Positions 45,901-51,904 of a DNA stretch of 64,000 nucleotides are shown in pieces. The position numbers were made by a program, and so were the translations under genes. The stretch is taken from contig OV884059.1 in assembly GCA_930367215.1 (NCBI GenBank), positions 13,912,945 to 13,976,944 on the forward strand, given 5' to 3'. The number at the start of each line of letters is the position of its first letter. The first letter of the stretch is position 1. Under the pieces are notes generated by a model. That model saw nothing but the letters and a program-made list of their open reading frames with translations. It searched no databases and was not told the DNA's origin. The DNA is from Pollenia angustigena. Lineage: Eukaryota > Arthropoda > Insecta > Diptera > Polleniidae.

Positions 45901-45904
45901 TTAA
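21904..45904 (+). CDS. Costars-domain (ABRA/STARS-like) protein, 4 coding exons
   Basis: Joining 21904-21945, 43383-43522, 44371-44527 and 45104-45904 gives 1140 nt (379 residues plus TAA) with every junction at GT/AG and in frame. Residues 1-74 are a conserved-looking leader (MDVSHELGALRFVV, then DSPLSSKVAMFNQHVNQ). Residues about 75-156 match the costars domain, including PFGELFN, ISDKVVGILLRARKHKLVEF and DDDVPIFLLKP. Residues 157-379 are rich in Ser, Thr, Pro, Ala, Glu and Gln, with no folded domain visible. In vertebrates this domain is the C-terminal actin-binding part of ABRA/STARS and makes up ABRACL/costars; it acts in actin dynamics and Rho-MRTF-SRF signalling. Here the domain is central and is followed by a long tail, so the role in flies is inferred only. 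The start is the first ATG before a clean donor, with A at -3; M24 in exon 2 is an alternative start. Intron 1 is 21,437 bp. Confidence 0.9.
22655..22930 (-). pseudogene. Mariner-superfamily transposase fragment (catalytic core)
   Basis: An open minus-strand stretch reads TTRMITDFFFVWPKLKEL, then IDMWFQKDGATCQTAHETM, LLRGEFDEQLISC and HWPPKSCD. The second catalytic Asp (in FQKDG) and the third (in SCD) are 36 residues apart, as in the DUF4817-type transposases elsewhere in this window. The fragment lacks the N-terminal half and the YLKSxVY region. Confidence 0.8.
22941..23120. mobile_element. 180-bp foldback MITE
   Basis: TGCAGTCTACAACTGACAT (22941-22959) pairs with ATGTCAGTTGTAGACGGGCA (23101-23120). 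The inside has repeated TTATAACATCA/TGTTATAAC words. It lies just beyond the mariner fragment. Confidence 0.65.
23121..25199. other. Intron sequence with a weak triplicated motif
   Basis: At about 23665-23720, 23940-23995 and 24020-24075, variants of AAACGNTTTAGTTTTTAAAGTTTATTTTACAAAA recur, suggesting an old local duplication. No gene or terminal repeat found. Confidence 0.4.
25200..26430. repeat. Diverged tandem repeat, period about 150-230 bp
   Basis: A unit containing CCCAGTGTCTAG, then AATCCGCC and GGCAGAA, then a Leu-codon-like GCGATTTTGATT recurs at about 25430, 25660, 25860 and 26240. The third unit is expanded by about 220 bp (25930-26155) containing a duplicated CTTCGAAAGCTG word. 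A further single unit lies near 28795-28910. Frames at 25801-26200 are from this insert. Confidence 0.5.
26554..26753. mobile_element. 200-bp MITE (GGTACACACCACGCG ends)
   Basis: TGCAGGTACACACCACGCG at the left pairs with CGCGTGATGTGTACCTCCA at the right (two mismatches). The interior has several GCATGC words. It resembles 12770-12916 in the GGTACACAC-type terminus only. Confidence 0.65.
26847..27059. mobile_element. TTAA-flanked MITE, copy 2 (GGGTTTTTGAGATCT family)
   Basis: TTAA is followed by GACCGGGTTTTTGAGATCTC; at the right CCCGGCC is followed by TTAA. The interior shares GTTAAACTAGGTTTAGTTAATCT with copy 1. About 20 bp of the right arm next to the terminus is missing compared with copy 1. 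Confidence 0.7.
27060..28254. other. Intron sequence, no gene seen
   Basis: AT-rich; a short TATATA run lies at about 28227-28247. Nothing recognised. Confidence 0.4.
28255..28620. other. GC-richer relic, class unknown
   Basis: Contains GTTCCCAGAGAGAACCAC (itself a small palindrome) and CACTGCCGCGGCAATGGG, unlike the surrounding AT-rich intron. Possibly a non-LTR retrotransposon fragment, but I read no protein from it. Confidence 0.3.
28621..29209. other. Intron sequence, one stray tandem-repeat unit
   Basis: 28795-28910 resembles a unit of the 25.2-26.4-kb array (CCCAGTGTTAAG). Otherwise nothing recognised. Confidence 0.35.
29235..29395 (+). pseudogene. Mariner transposase fragment, + strand
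   Basis: Reads LEEIFSDRFSSGNGSVNWPP and then, after a stop, MPLDF, matching the region around the third catalytic Asp of mariner-superfamily transposases (usually RNGPVNWPPRSCDLTPLDF). It abuts an opposite-strand fragment at 29390. Confidence 0.65.
29390..29950 (-). pseudogene. Internally deleted mariner transposase, minus strand, copy A
   Basis: From 29850 downward: the helix-turn-helix region TIEQRVKIVEAFYEKG, NQNALRDFFGEHNRPNV, STIGRIVRKF. It then jumps to the WCG region and continues to IDDIDLEYMWFQQDGDTCHT and ANETIALLHEKF. The part carrying the first catalytic Asp is missing. The deletion junction near TCCACAAAGA is shared with the copy at 63173-63880. The outer end has CGGTCCAACCATAATG. 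Confidence 0.8.
30174..30812. mobile_element. MITE candidate with AGCGGGAAAA ends
   Basis: CCAGCGGGAAAAAGAAGGAG at the left and, reversed from the right, TAGCGGGAAAATTTAGAAG. The arms continue with GGCCTTCTAAAAGGCC and related words. 639 bp, no coding frame; duplication unclear. Confidence 0.5.
30813..31790. other. Intron sequence, no gene seen
   Basis: AT-rich, with no coherent frame or repeat recognised. Confidence 0.4.
31795..32145 (-). pseudogene. Jockey-like retrotransposon 3' remnant, copy 1
   Basis: Minus strand: ANDRRTANTDCRITRQLW, MDDNRTMSLL, then after shifts HLICLCISHFKWIV and NGLYDITGIKL. The pattern ITRQLWP-NRT-LL and a following Cys/His region fit the C-terminal end of jockey-clade ORF2. 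Its end (ATGCCAGNNATATCATACAA on the + strand) is shared with 38150-39060, so both are the same family. Confidence 0.55.
32146..33733. other. Intron sequence, no gene seen
   Basis: AT-rich with a T tract at about 32390-32407. The 94-codon minus frame at 33165 has no domain. Confidence 0.4.
33734..33841. mobile_element. CAAGGCGAATTCA-family MITE, right-end fragment
   Basis: CAAGGCGAATTCATTACAGG followed by GGTGGTCTTAAATGTCC and an interior (TTGTTGGATGTCAAAATTTT) that is the reverse complement of part of the intron-2 copy at 43593-44044. The other end was not found; a minisatellite takes over at 33842. Confidence 0.6.
33842..34070. repeat. 82-bp minisatellite, 2.8 copies, GC-richer
   Basis: AAGCTTTA starts recur at 33844, 33926 and 34008, exactly 82 bp apart. 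Each unit has GAAGCTTTAGTTAGC, GCCGGT, TTATACCATAG, AATCCTTGCGCCC and, in the fuller units, GGCCGAAGGCCGGC, a small perfect hairpin. It starts where the MITE fragment breaks off, so it may be the MITE's internal repeat. Confidence 0.8.
34097..34263. mobile_element. Small MITE (ACACGCAGAGAAAAA ends)
   Basis: The left terminus is ATGCACCCAGAGAAAAAACA and the right, reversed, is ATACACGCAGAGAAAAACA. The interior has AAACCAGTTTTAAAC and TTTAACCATATTATG. Same terminal family as 34411-35476. Confidence 0.6.
34563..34740. repeat. Tandem repeat, period 41-42 bp, about 4 copies
   Basis: TAATCATATTATT-type words start at 34563, 34604, 34646, 34688 and (as CAATCATATTATG) at about 34728. They are internal repeats of the enclosing MITE. 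Confidence 0.7.
34777..35003. mobile_element. Nested MITE (AGCGGAGTTCA ends)
   Basis: AGCGGAGTTCAATAT at the left and GAATGAACTCCGCT at the right inside the larger MITE. The interior is not related to the AATCATATTA words around it. Confidence 0.55.
35790..36260 (-). pseudogene. Mariner (DD34D-type) transposase remnant
   Basis: Minus strand, from 36255 down: ESAPLFTIIKYWMAEFKQ (helix-turn-helix 2 region), stop-broken middle with FKKAKAEYIY, then CFKRVFAMFHRIKSNFLHIY followed by ATMDATCVKYFTAETNERSH. The last resembles the first catalytic Asp block (usually TMDETW...YTPE). C-terminal-like sequence DGYLKELDSLSYKQHFKAI follows, so the second and third catalytic region is deleted. This is a different mariner lineage from the others here. 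Confidence 0.65.
36261..37831. other. Intron sequence, no gene seen
   Basis: AT-rich, with many A/T runs. No domain, terminal repeat or RNA recognised. Confidence 0.4.
37832..38063. mobile_element. Foldback MITE (GGGGTCTAATTACCGC family), intact copy
   Basis: CAGGGGTGGAATCATCGCAT at the left and, reversed from the right, AGTGGGGTCTAATCACCGCA. The interior has GCTATCGAGTAAACTATCG and CGGTATCGAGTC words seen in the split copy at 909-3031, in the opposite orientation. This shows what the split copy looked like before the hAT insertion. Confidence 0.65.
38150..39060 (-). pseudogene. Jockey-like retrotransposon 3' remnant, copy 2
   Basis: Minus strand: MANDRCKKLDGYRATKVTWP, then IYNISRSERLQSHRH and, in the next frame, HAMKLGIPFATQQDS. 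These correspond to the post-RNase-H region of jockey-clade ORF2 (WP-Y--RS--L ... TGH--IG-HA--LGIP). The upstream part is broken by stops. It is GC-richer than the intron around it. The far end is shared with 31795-32145. Confidence 0.7.
39110..40640. repeat. Diverged tandem array, period about 133-153 bp
   Basis: CATAATTTACC recurs at about 39982, 40116, 40269 and 40422, each followed by a GCCCCATATAAAC-type word; earlier units around 39126, 39275 and 39407 share TTTATCACAAAT words. Units include GTGAAGATCGGTCC, a phrase common in dispersed repeats of flies. The 86-codon minus frame at 39606 is not a gene. Confidence 0.6.
40641..41430. other. Intron sequence, no gene seen
   Basis: AT-rich; A tract near 41131-41149. 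Nothing recognised. Confidence 0.4.
41431..41570. mobile_element. 140-bp hairpin MITE, 3-bp duplication ATG
   Basis: CACCCTTATTGTGTTTGGCG starts a near-perfect foldback: the right arm is CGCCAAACACAATAAGGGTG. The arms run in to AATAGATTAAAG/CTTTAATCTATT with a short loop. ATG flanks both sides. The terminal CACCCTTATT and 3-bp duplication are shared with 59518-60679. Confidence 0.75.
41600..41810. repeat. Hairpin repeat with AGATTAAAG core
   Basis: Contains TTTTTTGTAATAGATTAAAG and CTTTAATCTATTATAAGAAA around AACCTGTGTT. The same core occurs at 54345-54412, at 57125-57190 and in the neighbouring 41431 hairpin. The left part resembles 14890-14985. Confidence 0.6.
42141..42470. repeat. Two-copy tandem duplication, 165 bp
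   Basis: ATTTGTGTGATACCCTGGCA begins at 42141 and again at 42306, each unit ending GTCCCCTACTTCTGT. The copies differ at many positions, so the duplication is old. Confidence 0.75.
42827..43053. repeat. Perfect 24-bp inverted repeat with 179-bp spacer
   Basis: The left arm (42827-42850) is TCCATATTATGAAACATTTG followed by CTGC; the right arm (43030-43053) is its exact reverse complement. Similarity stops sharply at both ends. It lies 330 bp before coding exon 2. It may be the termini of a small MITE or an RNA hairpin. Confidence 0.75.
43383..43522 (+). CDS. Coding exon 2 of the costars gene
   Basis: The exon starts after a pyrimidine-rich acceptor ending ttacctttatag and ends at a gtaagt donor in phase 2 (AA|A = Lys61). 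It encodes residues 15-60, including SKVAMFNQHVNQHKQAQLLNPF and a Ser/Pro patch (GRASPKPSFSKDEYG). There is an in-frame Met at residue 24, so a transcript starting inside intron 1 could still make a nearly full-length protein. Confidence 0.88.
43593..44044. mobile_element. CAAGGCGAATTCA-family MITE in intron 2
   Basis: CAAGGCAAATTCATTACAGG at the left and CCTGTAATGAATTCGCCTTG at the right, 452 bp, filling over half of the 848-bp intron. A second foldback unit is nested at about 43766-44009. The left interior has TACAACAAGTTCAACTCG and TTTTGACATCCAAC, both shared with 19700-19867. Confidence 0.7.
43766..44009. mobile_element. Nested foldback MITE (CTGGCAGTCGTGATCGAGTAC ends)
   Basis: TTCTGGCAGTCGTGATCGAG and its reverse complement bound a near-symmetrical 240-bp hairpin with AACTGAACGAATC-type arms. 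Another copy of the same family is nested in a different host element at 54614-55128. Confidence 0.7.
44371..44527 (+). CDS. Coding exon 3 of the costars gene (start of costars domain)
   Basis: The acceptor is ccttttttag and the donor is AATgtaagt. After completing Lys61 it encodes residues 62-113, PLAGSLTEMRG and then the first half of the costars domain (KEMLELCQIIDSEGY to VIPFGELFN). It ends in phase 0. A longer open frame starts upstream at 44240 but lies in intron sequence and is not coding. Confidence 0.92.
44941..45031. repeat. 91-bp foldback in intron 3 with ATCGATCGA core
   Basis: GGCCAAATTACGGC...GATATCGATCGAAA (44941-44972) pairs with TTTTCGATCGATATCGAATG...TTGGCC (44998-45031) around a short AT-rich loop. 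It ends 72 bp before the exon 4 acceptor. It is a tiny MITE or a structured intron segment. Confidence 0.65.
45104..45904 (+). CDS. Coding exon 4 of the costars gene (domain end and disordered tail)
   Basis: The acceptor is ctattccttacag. The exon encodes residues 114-379 and ends in TAA at 45902-45904. The first about 43 residues finish the costars domain (IYNYISDKVVGILLRARK to IFLLKP), followed by a charged helix-like stretch (HEIRRDMEDKIESIKR). The tail has SP/TP sites (PRSSVSRTPSPQSSKAGTPQ), a Lys/Glu-rich block and Val/Pro/Glu-rich runs. The tail is much longer than the short costars-only proteins such as ABRACL. Confidence 0.95.
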   Translation: MYNYISDKVVGILLRARKHKLVEFEGEMLFQRRDDDVPIFLLKPVHEIRRDMEDKIESIKRCGSPAPQATSVLLDKKAYGLDVPKGASPRSSVSRTPSPQSSKAGTPQRETKDKSTAAAETTATPKTKKTDATAKATNPVVVESKPSETSKRAEEIQKPKEELPKQELLQQTEVVPAAQPTTPVAEVPSVPVETPTTDNEIKTDVNNNSNDANNDLPTIIIEASAVYERPAETQQTAETTTSNTVSASSEPNSVQSSAPVESTASA

Positions 45905-46310
45905 TTTCTTTTTTTTTTAATTTTAAGTTTCCTTATTTATATCAAACAAAAAAGAACATTAGTTTTTAATTAATATAATTAAAAAAAATCAAATCTATAA
46001 TTTAGTTACATCAAGACGACAACATTATGCAAGCCCTTTACAGAAATTCGAATTATTTATGCACGCCCGCATGTTCTCGAATTCTGACTCCTTTTTCTAG
46101 GCTGCAGTATTATAAATGGTGTAAATATCTAATTAAGCTAAATTTTAGTTTCTCTGTAGTCTTTTAAATTTTTCGTTTTAGGTTCTTTTTTCCTTGGTTT
46201 ATAAATTATTTATACATAGTGATATACTTATTATATACCAATTATAATTAACTAAATTATATATTAATAAAAAATATGGAAAATATAATCAAAATAAAAT
46301 GGTTAACTTT
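45905..46310 (+). other. Probable 3' UTR of the costars gene
   Basis: This is AT-rich, non-coding sequence immediately after the stop codon, running to the first cluster of poly(A) signals. No repeat family recognised elsewhere in the window starts before about 46310, which fits a transcript end near 46.3 kb. Confidence 0.6.
46266..46298 (+). terminator. Poly(A) signals AATAAA
   Basis: Canonical AATAAA hexamers lie at 46266-46271 and 46293-46298, about 360-390 bp after the stop codon. Cleavage would be expected shortly after, near 46285-46325. The genome is AT-rich, so single AATAAA motifs are common; two in tandem after a coding exon are more convincing. Confidence 0.55.
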
Positions 46311-46680
46311 TATTTTGGAACCAGCGGATACCAGGCGTGTGCTACTACGCTCCCCCTCCCCTCGCAGTCCAATTTTTGAAAACATCTATAGCTTATGTGT
46401 CTTTCTAATCAGGTTTATATTTATCCATATTTTTAATTTCATTAGAATCTGTTAAATTATTTTTGAAGAAGCAGAAATCGCCCCCTTTCTTCCCAGGTGG
46501 TCCTATATTTTAAAAAATCTATTGCTAATGTGTCCATATAATTAGGGATCTTTCCATATTTTAAATTCCTTTAAAATCTGCTAGGCTGAAATTACCCCCT
46601 ACCACCCTCGTGGAACTAGTTTTGAAAAAATATTTAACCTAAAACCATCTTCACAAAATTGCCTTTCTAATTAAACCGAT
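46310..46680. repeat. Dispersed repeat also at 62.1-62.8 kb, copy 1
   Basis: About 110-bp units each with a CTNATGTGTC word, an AATTTCATTAAAATC-type word and GCAGAAATCGCCCCC, then a CCTCGTGG-like word. The same unit order is clearer at 62095-62770. It begins right after the gene's poly(A) signals. Confidence 0.55.
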
Positions 46681-47340
46681 GTGGATCACATCGGCTGAAT
46701 GGTTTTAGAGGCCCTAATGGACACTGATAGAACAATTTTTTTGTATTTTATATATCGTTACCTTATATGCAAACGGACGTTACTACATTTTTATTTCTAT
46801 TCTGACGGGTGCAACATTTAGACGCTTTAAACGTCTTTTACTAATAGAAAGAAACCCATTTGCAATTAAGTTATTTCTAGAATTTTTTTATAAACTATTA
46901 TTATCTATTTACAAGAATTTATATGAAACGATCAAATAGCCACGAGAGAGCTTTAAAGTGCATGACGTGTGCAAAAAAATTGGCCAACATTCATAAGATC
47001 ATACCACAAAAACACAAAACTCTGTTAGTTTTTAAACTTTTATTGTATTATTCTTTTTTCTTTTTTATTGTGAAAGATGAGATATCAGACGATGATTATC
47101 AAATCAAACATCGTAGAGAAATATAATCCAATAATAAGAAATTTGCTCTTTAAGCCATGACGGGTGCAACATGCAATGAATTTTGTGTTCGCGCCAAATC
47201 TATGAATCTTAATGCTTCGAAGTGCACAACAAATTTATATTTAAGCTTACGTCTAAAAAAATTATATTATTATAAAATATAGATATTTTACTTAAAATTG
47301 GCATCAAAAAAGTATCAAATAGTGTGATTTGAAAATTGAT
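46681..47340. other. No gene seen
   Basis: AT-rich; GACGGGTGCAACAT appears twice (about 46803 and 47159), suggesting an old duplication. The 67-codon frame at 46923 has no recognised domain. Confidence 0.35.
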
Positions 47341-47687
47341 GTTAAAAGTTGTCTAGAATCGCCCAAAGTATATACATATATTCTGGATGCTTCGCAGTAG
47401 CCAAGTTTATTTAAAGATATCCGTCTGACCGTCTGCACGTTTATGTTTCGGAATGGATTTTCCGAAGACGCCAGATGTGTTGGGGCCTATGTTGATATAT
47501 ATTTATTTTTATCACATATTCCTCCCATTTGTTTGCTATTAAAATTTAGCCAGATCGGTCCATAAATGGCTGAGATATGAAGAAAAAACAAAAAATCCCT
47601 GTTGTTGTTGTATAACGATGTCTGTCCGTCCGTTTTTCTATATACATATTTGGAGAACGGAATGAGCATAAGTTTCAAAATAAGGTG

Positions 47688-48870
47688 CAGGGTGTCTGGT
47701 AGCAGATTTATATTTTCAAACCTAATTTAAAAACGTAATAATTGACACAAAGTTGTATTAAGAGCATTGAACGATAGAATGGAAATGCGGATTTTATTTT
47801 TGAAAGAGCATGTCATCAAGATGTCTTCCATCGAGTTGAACACACTGTTCAAAACTGAGCCTTGTGTTCTGCGCCACACGCTGCAGTAAACTAAGTTCAA
47901 TTGAGCTGATTTCTCGACGAATATTTTCAGCCACAAGAGATAGGGGATTGTCTTTATAAACCCTCTCTTTGAGGTAGCTCCATAAAAAAATCCATGGGAG
48001 TAAGATCGAGCGACCTCGGTGGCCATGGGATGGCCCCAAAGCGACTGATCAGTTTTTGGAGGAAATATTCCCCAAGCAAATTCATCGAAGCTCTGGCTGT
48101 GTGTGCCGTGGCCCCATCCTGTTGAAACCACGTGTGTGAAGAGTACGATGGATGAGCTTGCAGGTTTGGCAAATAAAATTCCGTAATCATGCGTGGATAA
48201 TTTCCATCGTTGACGTTCGTCGCCTGGCCTCGAAAATTTTCGAAAAAAAAATGGTTTTTGATGTTTCAATTGAGGGTTGCGGGTTCTTGCAGGCCAATGT
48301 CGACGTGGCCGTTTAAGTGAAAATTAGCCTCGTCGCTCCAACAAATGGAATTTACAGTGCGAAAACGCTCCAACATCGTTTTACAAACATTTTTTAAGGG
48401 ACTTTCTTTCAGTTCTTTAACGATTTGAATTTGAAAAGGATGAAACTTCGGATCCTTTTTTAAAATTTCCTGAATAATCGCTCGTGAATGTCCCAGTGAG
48501 GCTGCACTTTTCCGTATTGAAAGTCACGGATTTTCACGTAAACTGCTTTCAACCTGTTCAATGTTTTCGGGAATCCTTGAAGATCGACTGGGCCCTGGCC
48601 GAAGGACACGAACGAATTAAATTTACACTCGGTCTATCACGTATTCGCCGAATACAGAACTTTGAACAAAATTGTCGACGAGCAATTACGTAAGAATCAT
48701 TGCTCTTAAAAAATGTCTCTACAGCGAATGCGCGATGCTTACTCGACCACTGCGACATCGTGAGTGAGAAATCCGCACAATCGATAATTCCAACGGCGCC
48801 ACCCTCCCTCCGCACCGTTTATTATTTTTTGAAATAATCTTATTTAAAATATAAATTTGCCACCAAACTG
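47688..48870 (-). mobile_element. Mariner-superfamily element, copy 2
   Basis: CAGGGTGTCTGGTAGCAG at the left; the right end (GCCACCAAACTG) is a shortened form of the same terminal repeat. It is the same element as 13644-14889, in reverse orientation and better preserved, and gives the clearest view of this transposase. Confidence 0.85.
47800..48770 (-). pseudogene. Transposase pseudogene of mariner copy 2
   Basis: From 48765 down: MSQWSSKHRAFAVETFFKSN, DSYVIARRQFCSKF, RIRDRPSVNLIRS; later MITEFYLPNLQAHPSYSSHT, WFQQDGATAHTARASMNLL, IPWPPRSLDLTPMDFF, and near the end VAQNTRLSFEQCVQLDGRHL. The second and third catalytic Asp (QQD, SLD) are 36 residues apart. Frameshifts (for example at 47.95 and 48.2 kb) split it. 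It is dead. Confidence 0.85.
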
Positions 48871-49309
48871 TATAAGCATCTTGGGTATCAATACACAATA
48901 TCCGACAAAATGTTTGCGGGATTGGTAAAGTAGGTAGTGGGGAAGTATTAGTAGGATTTCTGTATAGCTAGAGAACGGCAAGGGCCAAAGTTTCCGAACT
49001 AGGTACAGACATCTTGTTCATCAATAAACAACATCCAGCAAAATGTGGGCGGGAGTGGATAAGTTGTTCTATGGTAAATGGTATATAAGATTCGACATAG
49101 CCGAATATAGCACTCTTACGTGTTTTAAGCCAAGAATCTTTCGGCATCTACAAAATATATTTTATTATATCCGGTTTGATTGGGGTTTATGGAAGATTGT
49201 TGAACAGTATGTAGTTTGATATTTCTTTCAATATATGCAATTGGAGCTCCGTGCAATGGGTACTGATAAATTTTTTGTATTTTAACCAATTTATTCATAA
49301 GCCAGATTA

Positions 49310-50104
49310 TTAGAGTCCGACCGAACGTTCGGGTTCGGTTACGGAGTTCGACAAAAAATGATGTTCGGTCAAAGTTCGGTGTTCGGCGAAATTTTTACCG
49401 AACACCGAACTTTTTATGAAATAACATATTTATTATAATTTCAAATTATAATTTAGCATCATTGTTTATTAAAATAATACGAAATCAATACAACTATTTT
49501 TATCTATGATTATTAACCTGCAAATAATATTGGACCACCTGATCCATTTTGATAAAATTGACTACTCCATGGACTAGTCCGATGTAATGCGAGCAATGAC
49601 CACGTCATTGTTAAAAAGTGTTTGTAGTGAGACGACATGTCTTCGTTTTTAAACGACTTCAAAACTAATCCTCTTGAGTATACCATGAAGTAGTTTTAAA
49701 ACTACTCCTTTGTAGTCCAAAGCTGGGTTATATGGTCCTCCCCTAGGACATCGTAATGTTAAATATACCATGTTTTTTCCATACGTTTGCGTTACTTTTG
49801 CACTAATCCAAGTCCCTTGTGGGCTGCTCTTTGCACGCGTGTTTGGACTGGTCGTATTATTTGCAGGGTAGTTCGAAAAAATACAGCGATGACTTAATAA
49901 AATGCTTAAGTGTATAAAAATGTCTTTATATGTATGTGTAATTTTTAGAAGACGGTAAAAAATACAACAAAAAAACGAATACATTTTATTTGGCAAAAAA
50001 TACTCTCTATTTATATTCTGCGAATGGTAAGATAATCTATAGTTTTGGGTGAACCACAAACAAAACTTTATAGTATCCATTTTGGAGTTTTTTTTTGAAA
50101 AAAA
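49310..50104. other. Probable hAT-related relic, non-coding part
   Basis: Starts with GTCCGACCGAACGTTCGGGT and further GTTCGGT-type words, then AT-rich sequence leading into the BED-finger fragment. The 143-codon minus frame at 49649 spans mixed sequence and shows no domain. That this belongs with the BED finger is inferred. Confidence 0.4.
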
Positions 50105-50114
50105 TTGAGCAAGC

Positions 50115-50216
50115 GCTCAATGCAAATATTGCGCCAAACAAACTACCGCCAATATTAAACGCCACTTAGAGAAAATACACCCCAACGAATTCAAAAAATA
50201 CATTGTAGTGGTTTGA
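50115..50216 (+). pseudogene. BED zinc-finger fragment of a hAT transposase
   Basis: A short frame AQCKYCAKQTTANIKRHLEK, IHPNEFKKYI, then a stop. CxxC followed by a HxxxxH spacing (HLEKIH) is the BED finger that starts many hAT transposases. Nothing of the catalytic core or dimerisation domain was recognised downstream, so this is a truncated relic. A host BED-finger exon is less likely, with no splice signals in place. Confidence 0.65.
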
Positions 50217-51080
50217 GTACTAATATGTATACTAGGGCTATAACCAAATTATTGGCTTGTACGACGGAGTGGCCAAGAATGTTTTAGTACTGAAACACCT
50301 GTCTCCCGTCGTTTTGCGAAAAAAACCTCACGCAGGGAAGCAAATTTCTAAAACCTTCTAAGAAATTTTGAACCGCGATGATAAGCGATACGTATAGGAA
50401 TATATACAAATATCAGGTGTATATTTTTTAAAATTGCCGTGAGATAAAAATGTTTGTTTTCAAACTTCAACCCGATCCCTGCGTGAACTTTTTTAACAAT
50501 CCGAAAAAATATCACATTTTTTATTAAAAACTTGTAATGTTCTACACGACTACACTATGCCGTTTTTGATATTCGCAAAAAGTGTGAAAAAGTTATAGCC
50601 CAAAAGTTTACTGTTTTAAACTTGAACTTTATTTTTTGTCTTAAAAATAACAATTACTAGTTATTTTTAACTATAAAATAGTTTTAACTACTATAAAGTG
50701 CAATTTATCTTTTCATGTTGCATCCTTCCAAAAGTGTAAATGTAATAATTTCCCGAAATTTTATTTTGTTTTAAATAAATACATTAAAAAAAGTACAATT
50801 GTTCAGATTTATTAACAAAAAGTTCGGGTTTGGCCTTTTTTTCATTAACTATATTGGATGTGTGATCAGAAGATTAGTGGATGTGTGATTAGAACATATG
50901 TCGATATGTCATATAAATTGTGTAATGACGTTATAAGTTGATGGTAAAAGTTTTAAAGTAAAAGTTTATTAATATGTTGAACTGTTTAAGATTTACGGCA
51001 AAATTTTCTTTTTTTTCTTTTTTAGCGCATTAAAATGAAAGCTTGTTTTTTAAAAAGGGTTGTTACTTTTAATTTATTAA
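50217..51080. other. No further gene recognised
   Basis: AT-rich sequence after the BED finger; AAAAGTTCGGGTTTGGCC at about 50818 may be the other end of the hAT relic. Confidence 0.35.
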
Positions 51081-51900
51081 GGCTCAGTTAGCCGGGAGTA
51101 TCAGTAACGTTGCAAATCAGCTGTTTCTTTTTGTTGTATGTAAAGCAGTGAATGGCACACACATACTATCACTTTTATGCTTGTGTTGACGAAATAACAA
51201 CAAAGCGACAGCCGAACGTACATTGTCACAGCCACACAAAGAAGTTTATAGTCCCAGCGGTATGGCGTACTAGCTCTGAACGTGTATATTTGCTAGCTCA
51301 TAAAAAACTACCGCTAGTCCCACTACAATCTACCTCACATGCTTTTGAGTGGCTAATTTAACAAGTGGATGTCCTACGAGGTGGCGATGGATCCCTCTCT
51401 GCATAATCAGTACCTACCATAAGGGTTAGCTACTTATATCTTTAAAGCGTGCTAACAAAAAGCAAGCGATTTTGTTGTTGCTTTAAAACAGGATCTATTT
51501 CGGAAGCACATTTTTTTGTGTTGTCGTTGAAAAGTGGGTACCTATTTTTAAATGTTAACACTAGATATTGGTGTCTAGGGAAAGATTGAGGTACGATTTG
51601 AATGCCACATCAGTAGACCCTGGTACAAATTGAGTGAAAGTTCTAGCTATTTCGCCTGTCATTGGTGGCGATTGCTACTTTTTATACCACTGGGGTGTAC
51701 ATGTCTCGACGTCGCACAAGCAGCATTTTTATGCCTATGCACGCGTACATAGGATTTGCAAATGTGCCCGTCACTGATTTAAAGCAATTAGAACGATTAT
51801 AGTTAGCAGTAAGATGTTACGTCTCAATCTGTAAGAAATAGATTGATCTTACTTTTTTACGGTAAGGTTACTGTTACTGTTACTCCCGGCTAACTGAGCC
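51081..51900. mobile_element. TTAA-flanked MITE (GGCTCAGTTAGC family), interrupted copy
   Basis: GGCTCAGTTAGCCGGGAG at the left and CTCCCGGCTAACTGAGCC at the right, flanked by TTAA and TTTA. Without the 631-bp insertion and its duplication the element is 181 bp, the same as the copy at 8879-9058. Confidence 0.75.
51146..51776. mobile_element. 631-bp hAT-type insertion inside the TTAA MITE
   Basis: CAGTGAATGGCACACACA at the left and TGTGCCCGTCACTG at the right, flanked by ATGTAAAG (51138-51145) and ATTTAAAG (51777-51784), an 8-bp duplication with one mismatch. The uninterrupted MITE at 8.9 kb has a single ATGTAAAG at this position. The 69-codon frame inside has no domain. Confidence 0.78.
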
Positions 51901-51904
51901 TTTA

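Larger units (their letters stand above)
47345..49135. repeat. Dispersed fly repeat, interrupted by mariner copy 2
   Basis: The left part contains ATCCGTCTGACCGTCTGC, AGCCAGATCGGTCC and TGTCTGTCCGTCCG; the right part ends TCGACATAGCCGAATATAGC then ACTCTTAC. These words are typical of a very common calyptrate dispersed repeat as I recall it. The mariner at 47688-48870 splits two similar internal units (GAACGGAATGAGCATAAGTT and GAACGGCAAGGGCCAAAGTT). Confidence 0.55.

Noticed and set aside
49649..50080. 143-codon minus frame
   Set aside because: Covers mixed AT-rich relic sequence, with no domain or splice signals; its low stop density looks like chance.
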